DNA of 7,742 nt. It comes from Alphaproteobacteria bacterium. Lineage in GTDB: Bacteria > Pseudomonadota > Alphaproteobacteria > Rhodobacterales > Rhodobacteraceae. The translations under genes and the position numbers were made by a program. Shown in pieces: positions 1-4,820 of the stretch. The notes below the pieces were generated by a model. The model was given only the letters and a program-made list of their open reading frames with translations, was not told the origin of the DNA and ran no database searches. The stretch's first letter is position 1, and the number at the start of each line of letters is the position of its first letter. The stretch lies in NCBI GenBank assembly GCA_030830465.1, contig JAURMY010000375.1:1-7742 (forward strand). The letters run 5' to 3'.

Positions 1-476
1 ACCGGCAGCCGGAACAGACACCGGTGGATGCCGCCGCCATTTGCCGCGACGTGCACGAAATGCTGGCCCCAGTTGCCGAGGAAATGGGTCATCACCTTGA
101 TCTTGAACCCGGCGACGATGCGGTTCTGGTCCGTGTCGACCGGGATATTCTGGCACAGGCATTGGTCAATCTGGTGGAAAACAGCCTGCGCCATTGCCCG
201 GCCCCCGCGCGGATCAGCCTTGGCGCTGCCTATGACGGGGCCAAGGCCTGTGTCCGGGTTTGCGACGACGGGCCCGGCATTCCCGAGGCTGAGCGCGCCA
301 ATGTTCTGCGCCGGTTCTACCGTCTGGAAAAGAGCCGCAACACCGAGGGCAGCGGCCTCGGACTGAGCCTTGTTGCCGCCATTGTGCGCCTGCATCATGG
401 CACCCTTACCCTGTCAGACAACGCACCCGGCCTCTGTGTCAGGATGATCTTTCCGGGTGCGAGCAGCCCCCGCTGA
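1..476 (+). CDS. Sensor histidine kinase, C-terminal fragment (HATPase domain)
   Basis: This is the end of a two-component sensor kinase; the reading frame is open from base 3 and the true start lies upstream of the window. Visible are the end of the dimerisation/linker region and a full HATPase_c domain: N box NLVENSLRH (168-194), G1 box DDGPGIP (264-284), F box RRFYR (309-323) and G2 box GSGLGL (348-365). By family knowledge these bind ATP and transfer phosphate to a His on the missing H box and then to a partner response regulator. The pattern LRRFYRLEKSRNTEGSGLGL is typical of orthodox kinases paired with OmpR-type regulators, so such a regulator may lie just upstream. The GTG at 24 is internal and not a start. 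The signal and the specific family member cannot be told from this piece. Confidence 0.93.
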   Translation, partial: RQPEQTPVDAAAICRDVHEMLAPVAEEMGHHLDLEPGDDAVLVRVDRDILAQALVNLVENSLRHCPAPARISLGAAYDGAKACVRVCDDGPGIPEAERANVLRRFYRLEKSRNTEGSGLGLSLVAAIVRLHHGTLTLSDNAPGLCVRMIFPGASSPR

Positions 477-483
477 CAGGAAA

Positions 484-512
484 TTGCAAAGCGGGTGTTG
501 CTGGCCTATATC
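484..512 (+). promoter_or_regulatory. Candidate sigma70-type promoter for the HdeD-like gene
   Basis: TTGCAA (484-489) and TATATC (507-512) are separated by 17 bases. Each box matches the sigma70 consensus at 4 of 6 positions. The predicted start of transcription, near 519, would leave a leader of about 20 bases before the ATG at 540. Found by eye; readthrough from the kinase gene, 63 bases upstream, is the alternative. Confidence 0.33.
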
Positions 513-527
513 TGGACACAGCCATCC

Positions 528-532
528 AAGGA
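528..532 (+). promoter_or_regulatory. Shine-Dalgarno AAGGA deciding the HdeD-like start
   Basis: AAGGA sits 7 bases before the ATG at 540. It favours this start over the in-frame GTG at 495, which would add 15 residues and has no comparable ribosome binding site. Confidence 0.7.
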
Positions 533-539
533 TCCTGTC

Positions 540-1067
540 ATGCCACAAAGACAAACCAACCGCATCCGCACCGTCGGCATCGCCTTTCTGATCATCGGTT
601 TGCTGGGAATCGGCCTTCCCGCGTTCTTTACCATCGCCTTTGAACAACTGGTTGCCTGGCTTTTGGTTCTGGCCGGGCTGTCCGGCCTGACATTCGCCTG
701 GAACATCCGGGCCGACAAGGGCAGCGCCTCGCATGCGCTGGTGGCCGGGTTGACCCTGTTGCTGGGACTGATCTTCCTGTTCCGTCCTTTGACGGGCACC
801 GCCACCCTGACCTGGCTGCTGGTTGCGCTGTTTGTTCTGGAGGGCGTTGCTTCGCTGGTTTTCGGCTGGATCAGCCGCAATTTTCGCGGCAACTGGATCT
901 GGATGATGATCAGCGGTGCGGTGTCGCTGTTGGTGGCGTTCCTGATCCTTGAAGGCTGGCCGGCAACCACAACATGGGTCCTGGGCACCCTGATCGGCAT
1001 CAATTTCCTGTCAACCGGTCTTTCGCTTGTGCTGTTGGCCGCGGCACTCAGGCGCGGCGGGCAATAA
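540..1067 (+). CDS. HdeD/DUF308 family membrane protein
   Basis: A 175-residue integral inner-membrane protein. After a short basic N-terminus (MPQRQTNRIR) there are about six hydrophobic helices: roughly residues 12-30, 35-54, 66-81, 86-108, 117-137 and 143-168. The pattern of paired helices with Gly-rich turns, an Arg-Pro motif (FRPL) after the third helix and conserved Trp/Gly matches the HdeD (DUF308) family, and the length is usual for it. In E. coli HdeD is linked to acid resistance at high cell density; in alphaproteobacteria the role is not established, and I infer only a membrane stress-related protein. It follows the kinase fragment by 63 bases on the same strand, possibly with its own promoter. 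It converges with the dehydrogenase gene, with a 48-base gap. Confidence 0.8.
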   Translation: MPQRQTNRIRTVGIAFLIIGLLGIGLPAFFTIAFEQLVAWLLVLAGLSGLTFAWNIRADKGSASHALVAGLTLLLGLIFLFRPLTGTATLTWLLVALFVLEGVASLVFGWISRNFRGNWIWMMISGAVSLLVAFLILEGWPATTTWVLGTLIGINFLSTGLSLVLLAAALRRGGQ

Positions 1068-1115
1068 TCCGCTGTGGTGCGGCCCGATCAAACCCGCTGA
1101 TTACAGAAACAGGCG

Positions 1116-1898
1116 TCAGCCGATGTTCCAGCCGTGGCTGATGTTCAGCGATTGGCCGGTTAACGCGTTGCTGGGGAAGGCGGCAAAGACATAGGCCAGT
1201 TCGGCAACATCCTCGATCGTGGTGAATTCGCCGTCCACCGTACCGCCCAGCATCATCTTGCTGACCACTTCCGCCTCTGAAATCCCAAGGTCGCGCGCCT
1301 GTTCGGGGATCTGCTTTTCAACCAGCGGGGTGCGCACGAAGCCGGGGCAGATCACGTTGGTGCGCACGCCTTTGGGGCCGCCTTCCTTGGCGATCACCCG
1401 CGCCAGACCCAGCAGGCCGTGCTTGGCGGTGACATAGGCCGATTTCAACGGTGAGGCTTCTTTGGAATGGACCGAGCCCATAAAGATGATCGACCCGGAC
1501 CCGGCCTTGTACATATGCGGCAAGCAGGCCTTTGAGGTCAGGAAAGCGCCGTCCAGATGGATCGCCAGCATCTTTTTCCAGTCGGCAAAGGGGTAATCCT
1601 CGACCCGGTGGACGATCTGAACACCGGCATTGGACACCAAAACATCAATGCCGCCCCAGGCCTGAACCACCTTGGCGACACCGGCGTTAACGGCGGCCTC
1701 GTCGGTCACGTCCATCGTCACGGCCATGGCCTTGCCCGGACCTTTGGCCGTCAGTTCTGCCGCCCAGGCCTCGGCGGCCTCGGCTTTCATGTCGGCGATC
1801 ACCACGCGCGCACCATCCGCGATATAGCGTTGCGCGATGCCCTTGCCGATGCCTCCGGCGGCCCCGGTGATCAGACAGACTTTGTTTTCAAGATTCAT
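1116..1898 (-). CDS. bdhA: D-3-hydroxybutyrate dehydrogenase (short-chain dehydrogenase)
   Basis: A 260-residue soluble SDR enzyme that interconverts D-3-hydroxybutyrate and acetoacetate with NAD+, a step in polyhydroxybutyrate and ketone-body use. The sequence shows the Rossmann motif TGAAGGIG (residues 11-18), acidic D36 after the second strand (NAD preference), NAG (90-92), and the catalytic S142, Y155 and K159 in GSVHS...SAYVTAKHG. The assignment beyond generic SDR rests on the substrate-binding residues known from Pseudomonas fragi 3-HBDH: Q94, H144, K152 and Q196 all fall at identical numbers. The region [16 protein letters not shown] and the C-terminal SHGW also fit this family. One deviation: the tetrad Asn114 is His here (AIHLDGAF). 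The start is the ATG at 1898, which has AAGGA 7 bases upstream; the longer in-frame extension lacks such a site. It lies downstream of regA on the same strand, 124 bases away, with its own candidate promoter. Confidence 0.93.
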   Translation of the reverse strand: MNLENKVCLITGAAGGIGKGIAQRYIADGARVVIADMKAEAAEAWAAELTAKGPGKAMAVTMDVTDEAAVNAGVAKVVQAWGGIDVLVSNAGVQIVHRVEDYPFADWKKMLAIHLDGAFLTSKACLPHMYKAGSGSIIFMGSVHSKEASPLKSAYVTAKHGLLGLARVIAKEGGPKGVRTNVICPGFVRTPLVEKQIPEQARDLGISEAEVVSKMMLGGTVDGEFTTIEDVAELAYVFAAFPSNALTGQSLNISHGWNIG

Positions 1899-1905
1899 GG
1901 CGGTT

Positions 1906-1910
1906 TCCTT
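1906..1910 (-). promoter_or_regulatory. Shine-Dalgarno AAGGA deciding the bdhA start
   Basis: Minus-strand AAGGA lies 7 bases before the ATG whose A is at 1898. It selects this start over an 18-residue in-frame extension that would begin near 1952. Confidence 0.7.
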
Positions 1911-1956
1911 GTGTGATCCCAGGGCGGCGCGCCAACCTGCCGGCGCGAACACCTAC

Positions 1957-1980
1957 GTTGCGGCAAGGAAATCCCGCAAC
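1957..1980 (-). repeat. Inverted repeat upstream of bdhA, possible operator
   Basis: GTTGCGG (1957-1963) and CCGCAAC (1974-1980) are perfect 7-base inverted arms around a 10-base loop. No T-run follows on either strand, so it does not look like an intrinsic terminator. It sits exactly where the -10 region would fall relative to the TTGACA at 1991-1996, which is why I read it as a possible repressor site for bdhA. An RNA hairpin in the leader is the alternative. Confidence 0.45.
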
Positions 1981-1996
1981 CCTTGGGGCTTGTCAA
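1968..1996 (-). promoter_or_regulatory. Candidate promoter of bdhA (perfect -35 TTGACA)
   Basis: On the minus strand a perfect TTGACA occupies 1996-1991, in the regA-bdhA gap. The -10 position 17 bases on (1973-1968, GATTTC) is a poor match. If real, the promoter may need an activator, or the exact start may differ. It leaves an untranslated leader of roughly 60 bases before the bdhA ATG at 1898. Confidence 0.3.
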
Positions 1997-2005
1997 TTCA
2001 AATGC

Positions 2006-2044
2006 GGCGAAACCGGCCAATTTCAGCGCGGCGAGCGTTTCGCC
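2006..2044 (-). terminator. Inverted repeat at the 3' end of regA, possible weak terminator
   Basis: GGCGAAAC (2006-2013) and GTTTCGCC (2037-2044) are perfect 8-base inverted arms with a 23-base loop that contains the regA stop codon (2023-2025). On the minus strand the stem is followed by GCATTTGAATT, which is T-rich but not a true U-tract. The large loop makes a classic intrinsic terminator doubtful. An mRNA 3'-end stabiliser or a chance match within the RegA C-terminal codons are alternatives. Confidence 0.3.
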
Positions 2045-2577
2045 AGAATGCGCTGCAGGGTCCGGCGGTGCATGTTCAGCCGCCTTGCGGTTTCACTGAC
2101 ATTGCGGTCGCACAGTTCAAACACCCGCTGGATATGTTCCCAGCGCACCCGATCCGCAGACATCGGGTTTTCCGGCGGCGGCGGGCGGGTTTCGCCGGTG
2201 GCCAACAGGGCCGCTGTCACGTCATTGGCATCGGCGGGCTTTGACAAATAGTCGGTCGCGCCGATCTTGACCGCCGCCACAGCGGTAGCAATCGCGCCAT
2301 AGCCGGTCAGAACCACAATCTTGGCATCGGGGCGCTTTTCCCGCAGGATTTCCACCACATCCAGACCGTTGCCATCCTCAAGCCGCAGATCAACCACGGC
2401 ATAGGCGGGCGGGCGGGCGGTGGCGATGGCCTTGCCGGCGGCAACGGTTTCCACCGCCTCGACCGCGAAACCGCGTTTTTCCATGGCACGGGCAAGACGG
2501 CGCAGAAAAGGCTCATCATCATCCATCAACAGCAGAGAATTATCTTCGCCGATTTCCCACTGATCGCTGTCCGACAT
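2023..2577 (-). CDS. regA: RegA/PrrA/ActR redox response regulator
   Basis: A 184-residue cytoplasmic response regulator, the DNA-binding partner of RegB. It has a receiver domain (about residues 13-127) with the acidic pocket D19-D20-D21, phospho-acceptor D63 (VVDLRLEDGNG), T91 and K113 (LSKP). A four-proline linker follows (PPPP, 132-135). The C-terminal Fis-type helix-turn-helix (about 142-182) contains SETARRLNMHRRTLQRIL, the near-invariant recognition helix of the RegA/PrrA/ActR group. Length and the D63 numbering match R. sphaeroides PrrA. By family knowledge it controls photosynthesis, respiratory oxidases, and carbon and nitrogen fixation. The start is the ATG at 2577; no strong Shine-Dalgarno is visible (upstream reads GGGACTGGGCGAAA). 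It follows senC by 64 bases, a gap with a candidate promoter and two small inverted repeats, so it may be transcribed both with senC and alone. Confidence 0.98.
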   Translation of the reverse strand: MSDSDQWEIGEDNSLLLMDDDEPFLRRLARAMEKRGFAVEAVETVAAGKAIATARPPAYAVVDLRLEDGNGLDVVEILREKRPDAKIVVLTGYGAIATAVAAVKIGATDYLSKPADANDVTAALLATGETRPPPPENPMSADRVRWEHIQRVFELCDRNVSETARRLNMHRRTLQRILAKRSPR

Positions 2578-2590
2578 TTTCGCCCAGTCC

Positions 2591-2606
2591 CGCTATTAGT
2601 TTAGCG
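2591..2606 (-). repeat. Inverted repeat in the regA leader
   Basis: CGCTA (2591-2595) and TAGCG (2602-2606) are perfect 5-base arms around a 6-base A/T-rich loop. It lies 13 bases before the regA ATG and at or just after the predicted transcription start. It could be an operator, or an RNA hairpin affecting translation of a gene with a weak ribosome binding site. The arms are short enough for chance. Confidence 0.35.
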
Positions 2607-2607
2607 T

Positions 2608-2636
2608 TTTGTAATATGTCTGCGGCGTTTGGTCAA
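2608..2636 (-). promoter_or_regulatory. Candidate sigma70-type promoter of regA
   Basis: On the minus strand TTGACC (2636-2631, 5 of 6) and TACAAA (2613-2608, 4 of 6) are separated by 17 bases, in an A/T-rich patch of otherwise GC-rich DNA right after the senC stop. It would start transcription about 24 bases before the regA ATG, allowing RegA to be made independently of senC. Confidence 0.4.
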
Positions 2637-2639
2637 ACG
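2626..2639 (-). repeat. Inverted repeat just after senC, over the candidate regA -35
   Basis: CGTTTG and CAAACG are 6-base inverted arms, nearly back to back (2 bases between). The element begins 2 bases after the senC stop codon and covers the candidate -35 of regA. No T-run follows, so it is more likely a protein site or an mRNA 3' hairpin than an intrinsic terminator. Confidence 0.35.
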
Positions 2640-2641
2640 GT

Positions 2642-3259
2642 TCAGGACTTGTCGATGAAACAGGCCACCGCATCGGCCATTTTGTCGGCGGGCATGTCGC
2701 GCCGGAAGATATCGACAAAGCCGTGTTTTGGCAGGGTCAGATAGGTGAATGTCGAGTGATCCATCAGATAATCCTCGCCTTCGCCGTTCTTGCGGTAATA
2801 GGTCTTATAGGCTTGCGACGCCGCCTTGACCTGCTCGGGCGAGCCGGTCAGGCCGACCATTTTTTCGCTCATATATTCGGTGAACGTGCCCACGACCTCG
2901 GGCGTGTCCCGCTCTGGGTCGATCGAGATAAAGACCGGTGTCACGTCCAGCCCCCGGGCGGCCAGGATATCCACCGCCTCGGCGTTGCGGGCGCTGTCGG
3001 CGGGGCAGATATCGGGACAATAGGTATAGCCAAAATAGATCAGCGACGGTTTCGTCAGAACGTCCTTGTCGGTCACCGTCTGGCCCAGCTTGTTCACCAG
3101 GGTAAACGGCCCGCCAATGGCAGAGGAACCGGCCGCAATGCGCGTGTTTCGGCAATCGGCAAAGGGATCGTCCGGGCGGCCGAAATAGACGAAATAGGCC
3201 ATGACCCCCAGCATCAGGCTAACGAGAAGTACGGCGATCACGGCATAGCTGCGGGTCAT
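2642..3259 (-). CDS. senC: SenC/PrrC, Sco1-type copper-binding thioredoxin-fold protein
   Basis: A 205-residue membrane-anchored protein facing the periplasm. One N-terminal helix (residues about 5-26) is followed by a SCO1/SenC thioredoxin-fold domain. The copper/thiol site is complete: CPDIC (C81, C85) and H168 in DHSTF. SISIDPERDTPE-type family sequence (ISIDPERDTPE, 111-121) and LTGSPEQV (137-144) also fit. By family knowledge SenC/PrrC delivers copper to, or reduces, the CuA/CuB centres of cytochrome c oxidase, and it has been linked to signalling to RegB/PrrB. Two extra cysteines, C36 just outside the membrane and C200 near the C-terminus, could pair. The start is the ATG at 3259 with AAGGA 7 bases upstream. 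A much longer in-frame extension overlaps the regB promoter region and is rejected. It is divergent from regB and lies 64 bases upstream of regA. Confidence 0.96.
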   Translation of the reverse strand: MTRSYAVIAVLLVSLMLGVMAYFVYFGRPDDPFADCRNTRIAAGSSAIGGPFTLVNKLGQTVTDKDVLTKPSLIYFGYTYCPDICPADSARNAEAVDILAARGLDVTPVFISIDPERDTPEVVGTFTEYMSEKMVGLTGSPEQVKAASQAYKTYYRKNGEGEDYLMDHSTFTYLTLPKHGFVDIFRRDMPADKMADAVACFIDKS

Positions 3260-3266
3260 TTTGGTG

Positions 3267-3271
3267 TCCTT
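3267..3271 (-). promoter_or_regulatory. Shine-Dalgarno AAGGA deciding the senC start
   Basis: Minus-strand AAGGA lies 7 bases before the ATG whose A is at 3259. It places the start directly before the membrane anchor (MTRSYAVIAV) and rules out the long in-frame extension. Confidence 0.7.
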
Positions 3272-3286
3272 GCAAGTAACCCCGTG

Positions 3287-3315
3287 TTGATCCACCTTCG
3301 CGCAGCCATTATCAA
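3287..3315 (+). promoter_or_regulatory. Candidate promoter of regB
   Basis: TTGATC (3287-3292, 4 of 6) and TATCAA (3310-3315, 4 of 6) are 17 bases apart in the regB/senC gap. A second -10-like GATAAT (3321-3326, 5 of 6) has no good -35 at normal spacing. Both -10 candidates lie inside the inverted repeat 3307-3327, so a protein bound there would be expected to affect transcription. No convincing minus-strand promoter for senC was found by eye. Confidence 0.3.
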
Positions 3316-3327
3316 TGCACGATAATG
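3307..3327. repeat. Inverted repeat in the regB/senC divergent region, candidate operator
   Basis: CATTATC (3307-3313) and GATAATG (3321-3327) are perfect 7-base inverted arms with a 7-base spacer centred on TGCA. The element is in the middle of the 96-base gap between the divergent start codons, so one bound dimer could act on both genes. It does not resemble the GC-rich RegA sites, so the binder, if any, is unknown. Confidence 0.5.
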
Positions 3328-3331
3328 TCAC

Positions 3332-3349
3332 TGCGACAAAACACGGCGG
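3332..3349 (+). promoter_or_regulatory. Possible RegA/PrrA half-site before regB
   Basis: TGCGACA (3332-3338) resembles one arm of RegA/PrrA sites, which are described as GCG-rich inverted half-sites with variable spacing. A degenerate second arm, GGCGG, follows after 7 bases (3345-3349). RegA is known to regulate this locus in relatives, but the match is short and overlaps the regB ribosome binding region. Confidence 0.2.
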
Positions 3350-3355
3350 AACCGA

Positions 3356-4753
3356 ATGGCCGAACCCCCGATCAATATCCTGAACAGCAAGGCCCGCAGC
3401 GAATGGGTGCGCCTGCGAACCCTGATCAATCTGCGCTGGCTGGCGATTGTCGGACAAAGCGGGGCGGTTGCCGTGGCCAGCTGGCAAATGGGGCTGGACC
3501 TGAATATCGGCCTTTGCACCGCGGCGATTGGCATGTCGGTGGTGTTCAACGTCGCCTCGACCATTGTTTATCCCGAAAACAAGCGCCTGTCAGAACGCGA
3601 AACCATGCTGACACTGCTGTTTGATCTGTCGCAACTGGTGTTCCTGCTGTTTCTGACCGGCGGCCTGAACAACCCTTTCGCATTGCTGATCCTTGCGCCC
3701 GTCACGATTTCCGCCACCGCTTTGCGCCTGCAATCGACGCTGTTTCTGGGCTTGATGGCGATTTTCCTGATTTCCATCGTTGCGAAATATTATGTGCCGC
3801 TGACCACGCTGGACGGCGAGGTGGTGCATATGCCCGACGTTTTTGTCACCGGGTTCTGGATATCGCTGGTGATCGGTGTGGTGTTCCTGGGCAGCTATGC
3901 GCGGCGGGTGACGATTGAAACCCATTCCATGTCACAGGCCCTGATCGCAACGCAAATGGCCCTGAGCCGTGAACAAAAGCTGACCGATCTGGGCGGGGTT
4001 ATCGCGGCTGCGGCGCATGAACTGGGTACGCCGCTTGCAACCATCAAGCTGGTCAGTTCGGAATTGTTGGGCGAGGTAGGCGATTATCCTGATCTTAAGG
4101 ACGATCTGGCGCTGATCGGACAACAGGCCGACCGGTGCCGCGATATTTTGCGTGACATGGGGCGGACCGGCAATGATGACCGCCATTTGCGGCACGCCCC
4201 GGTCACCGCCGTGGTCAAAGAGGCCGCCGAACCCCATGAGGGGCGCGGCAAACAGGTGCATTTCTCTGGCGAGCCATCCAAGAACCTGCCGTCGCGCCAG
4301 CCGAATATCCGCCGCCATCCCGAAATCATTCACGGCCTGCGCAATCTGATCCAGAACGCGGTGGATTTTTCCCGCGCCAATGTCTGGGTCGATGTCCGCT
4401 GGTCCTCCAAGGATATCCGGGTGACGGTTGCCGATGACGGCACCGGCTATTCTTCGGATGTGATCGGGCGCATCGGTGATCCCTTTGTGCGCAAGCGCGG
4501 GGCTGACAGCGGCAAAAGCCAGCGTCCGGGATATGAAGGCATGGGGTTGGGTTTGTTCATCGCCAAGACCCTGCTCCAACGCACCGGCGCCGAGGTGACA
4601 TTTGCCAACGGCTCTGATCCTTTCCTGAACCAAGAGGAAATCCCGCTGCGCAGCGGCGCGATTGTCGAGGTGGTCTGGCCGCGCGCGGCCATTGAACAAA
4701 GCCAGGCTGAGGCAACCGCGCCACTGGGCAAGAACACACCGTTGCAGGTTTAA
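3356..4753 (+). CDS. regB: RegB/PrrB/ActS redox sensor histidine kinase
   Basis: A 465-residue inner-membrane sensor kinase. About six transmembrane helices span residues 29-182. Between helices 3 and 4 lies GGLNNPF (102-108), matching the GGxxNPF ubiquinone-binding signature of RegB. The H box AAAHELGTPLATIKL carries phospho-acceptor H221. Redox-active C261 sits in DRCRDILRDMGR, equivalent to R. capsulatus Cys265. The HATPase domain shows an N box (NLIQNAVDFS), G1 DDGTGYS, GDPF, and G2 GMGLGLFIAKTLL. By family knowledge RegB senses quinone redox state and thiol oxidation, autophosphorylates when respiration is reduced, and phosphorylates RegA. The start is the ATG at 3356 with GGCGGA 5 bases before it; this gives the usual N-terminus and length. 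It is divergent from senC-regA, the classical order. Its stop codon lies inside the first TTAA of the CtrA-like site before the next gene. Confidence 0.98.
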   Translation: MAEPPINILNSKARSEWVRLRTLINLRWLAIVGQSGAVAVASWQMGLDLNIGLCTAAIGMSVVFNVASTIVYPENKRLSERETMLTLLFDLSQLVFLLFLTGGLNNPFALLILAPVTISATALRLQSTLFLGLMAIFLISIVAKYYVPLTTLDGEVVHMPDVFVTGFWISLVIGVVFLGSYARRVTIETHSMSQALIATQMALSREQKLTDLGGVIAAAAHELGTPLATIKLVSSELLGEVGDYPDLKDDLALIGQQADRCRDILRDMGRTGNDDRHLRHAPVTAVVKEAAEPHEGRGKQVHFSGEPSKNLPSRQPNIRRHPEIIHGLRNLIQNAVDFSRANVWVDVRWSSKDIRVTVADDGTGYSSDVIGRIGDPFVRKRGADSGKSQRPGYEGMGLGLFIAKTLLQRTGAEVTFANGSDPFLNQEEIPLRSGAIVEVVWPRAAIEQSQAEATAPLGKNTPLQV

Positions 4754-4765
4754 CCCTTCGTTAAC
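4750..4765 (+). promoter_or_regulatory. CtrA binding site upstream of the divL-like gene
   Basis: TTAACCCTTCGTTAAC is a perfect match to the CtrA consensus TTAA-N7-TTAAC. It overlaps the regB stop (4751-4753) and lies 55 bases before the ATG at 4821, a normal position for a CtrA site at a promoter. Two more TTAA motifs follow at 4767-4770 and 4776-4779. Identified from the motif alone. Confidence 0.6.
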
Positions 4766-4783
4766 CTTAACTGCGTTAACCTT
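4760..4783 (+). repeat. Direct repeat GTTAACCTT, 15-base period
   Basis: GTTAACCTT occurs at 4760-4768 and again at 4775-4783. With the TTAA at 4750 and 4767 this makes four TTAA motifs in 30 bases of a GC-rich genome. The first copy forms the right half of the CtrA-like site; the second could be an additional half-site. No clear -10 box was seen between here and the ATG at 4821. Confidence 0.5.
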
Positions 4784-4809
4784 TCGCCATGTGGTTGCGG
4801 CGCGGTGTC

Positions 4810-4813
4810 AGGA
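4810..4813 (+). promoter_or_regulatory. Shine-Dalgarno AGGA deciding the divL-like start
   Basis: AGGA lies 7 bases before the ATG at 4821. It places the start just before the membrane anchor and rejects the in-frame extension to 4662, which would overlap the end of regB by about 90 bases. Confidence 0.6.
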
Positions 4814-4820
4814 TTTTCCA

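Noticed and set aside
506..1003. 165-codon minus-strand open frame opposite the HdeD-like gene
   Set aside because: Basic, Ser/Arg-rich translation without motifs; the plus strand encodes a clear membrane protein.
1069..1082. Hairpin CCGC-TGTGGT-GCGG as a terminator between the convergent HdeD-like and bdhA genes
   Set aside because: Only four base pairs and no T-run on either strand; too weak to call. I see no terminator in this 48-base gap.
3287..3315. FNR-like TTGAT...ATCAA arms before regB
   Set aside because: The arms are 19 bases apart, whereas FNR/FnrL sites need a 4-base spacer. TTGAT is better read as part of a -35 candidate and ATCAA as part of the nearby repeat.
3260..3487. N-terminal extension of SenC by 76 residues
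   Set aside because: It would run through the divergent promoter region and into regB, lacks a ribosome binding site, and precedes the natural membrane anchor that begins at the ATG at 3259.
3932..4699. 255-codon minus-strand open frame opposite regB
   Set aside because: It lies fully antisense to the conserved kinase domains of RegB and shows no motif of its own.
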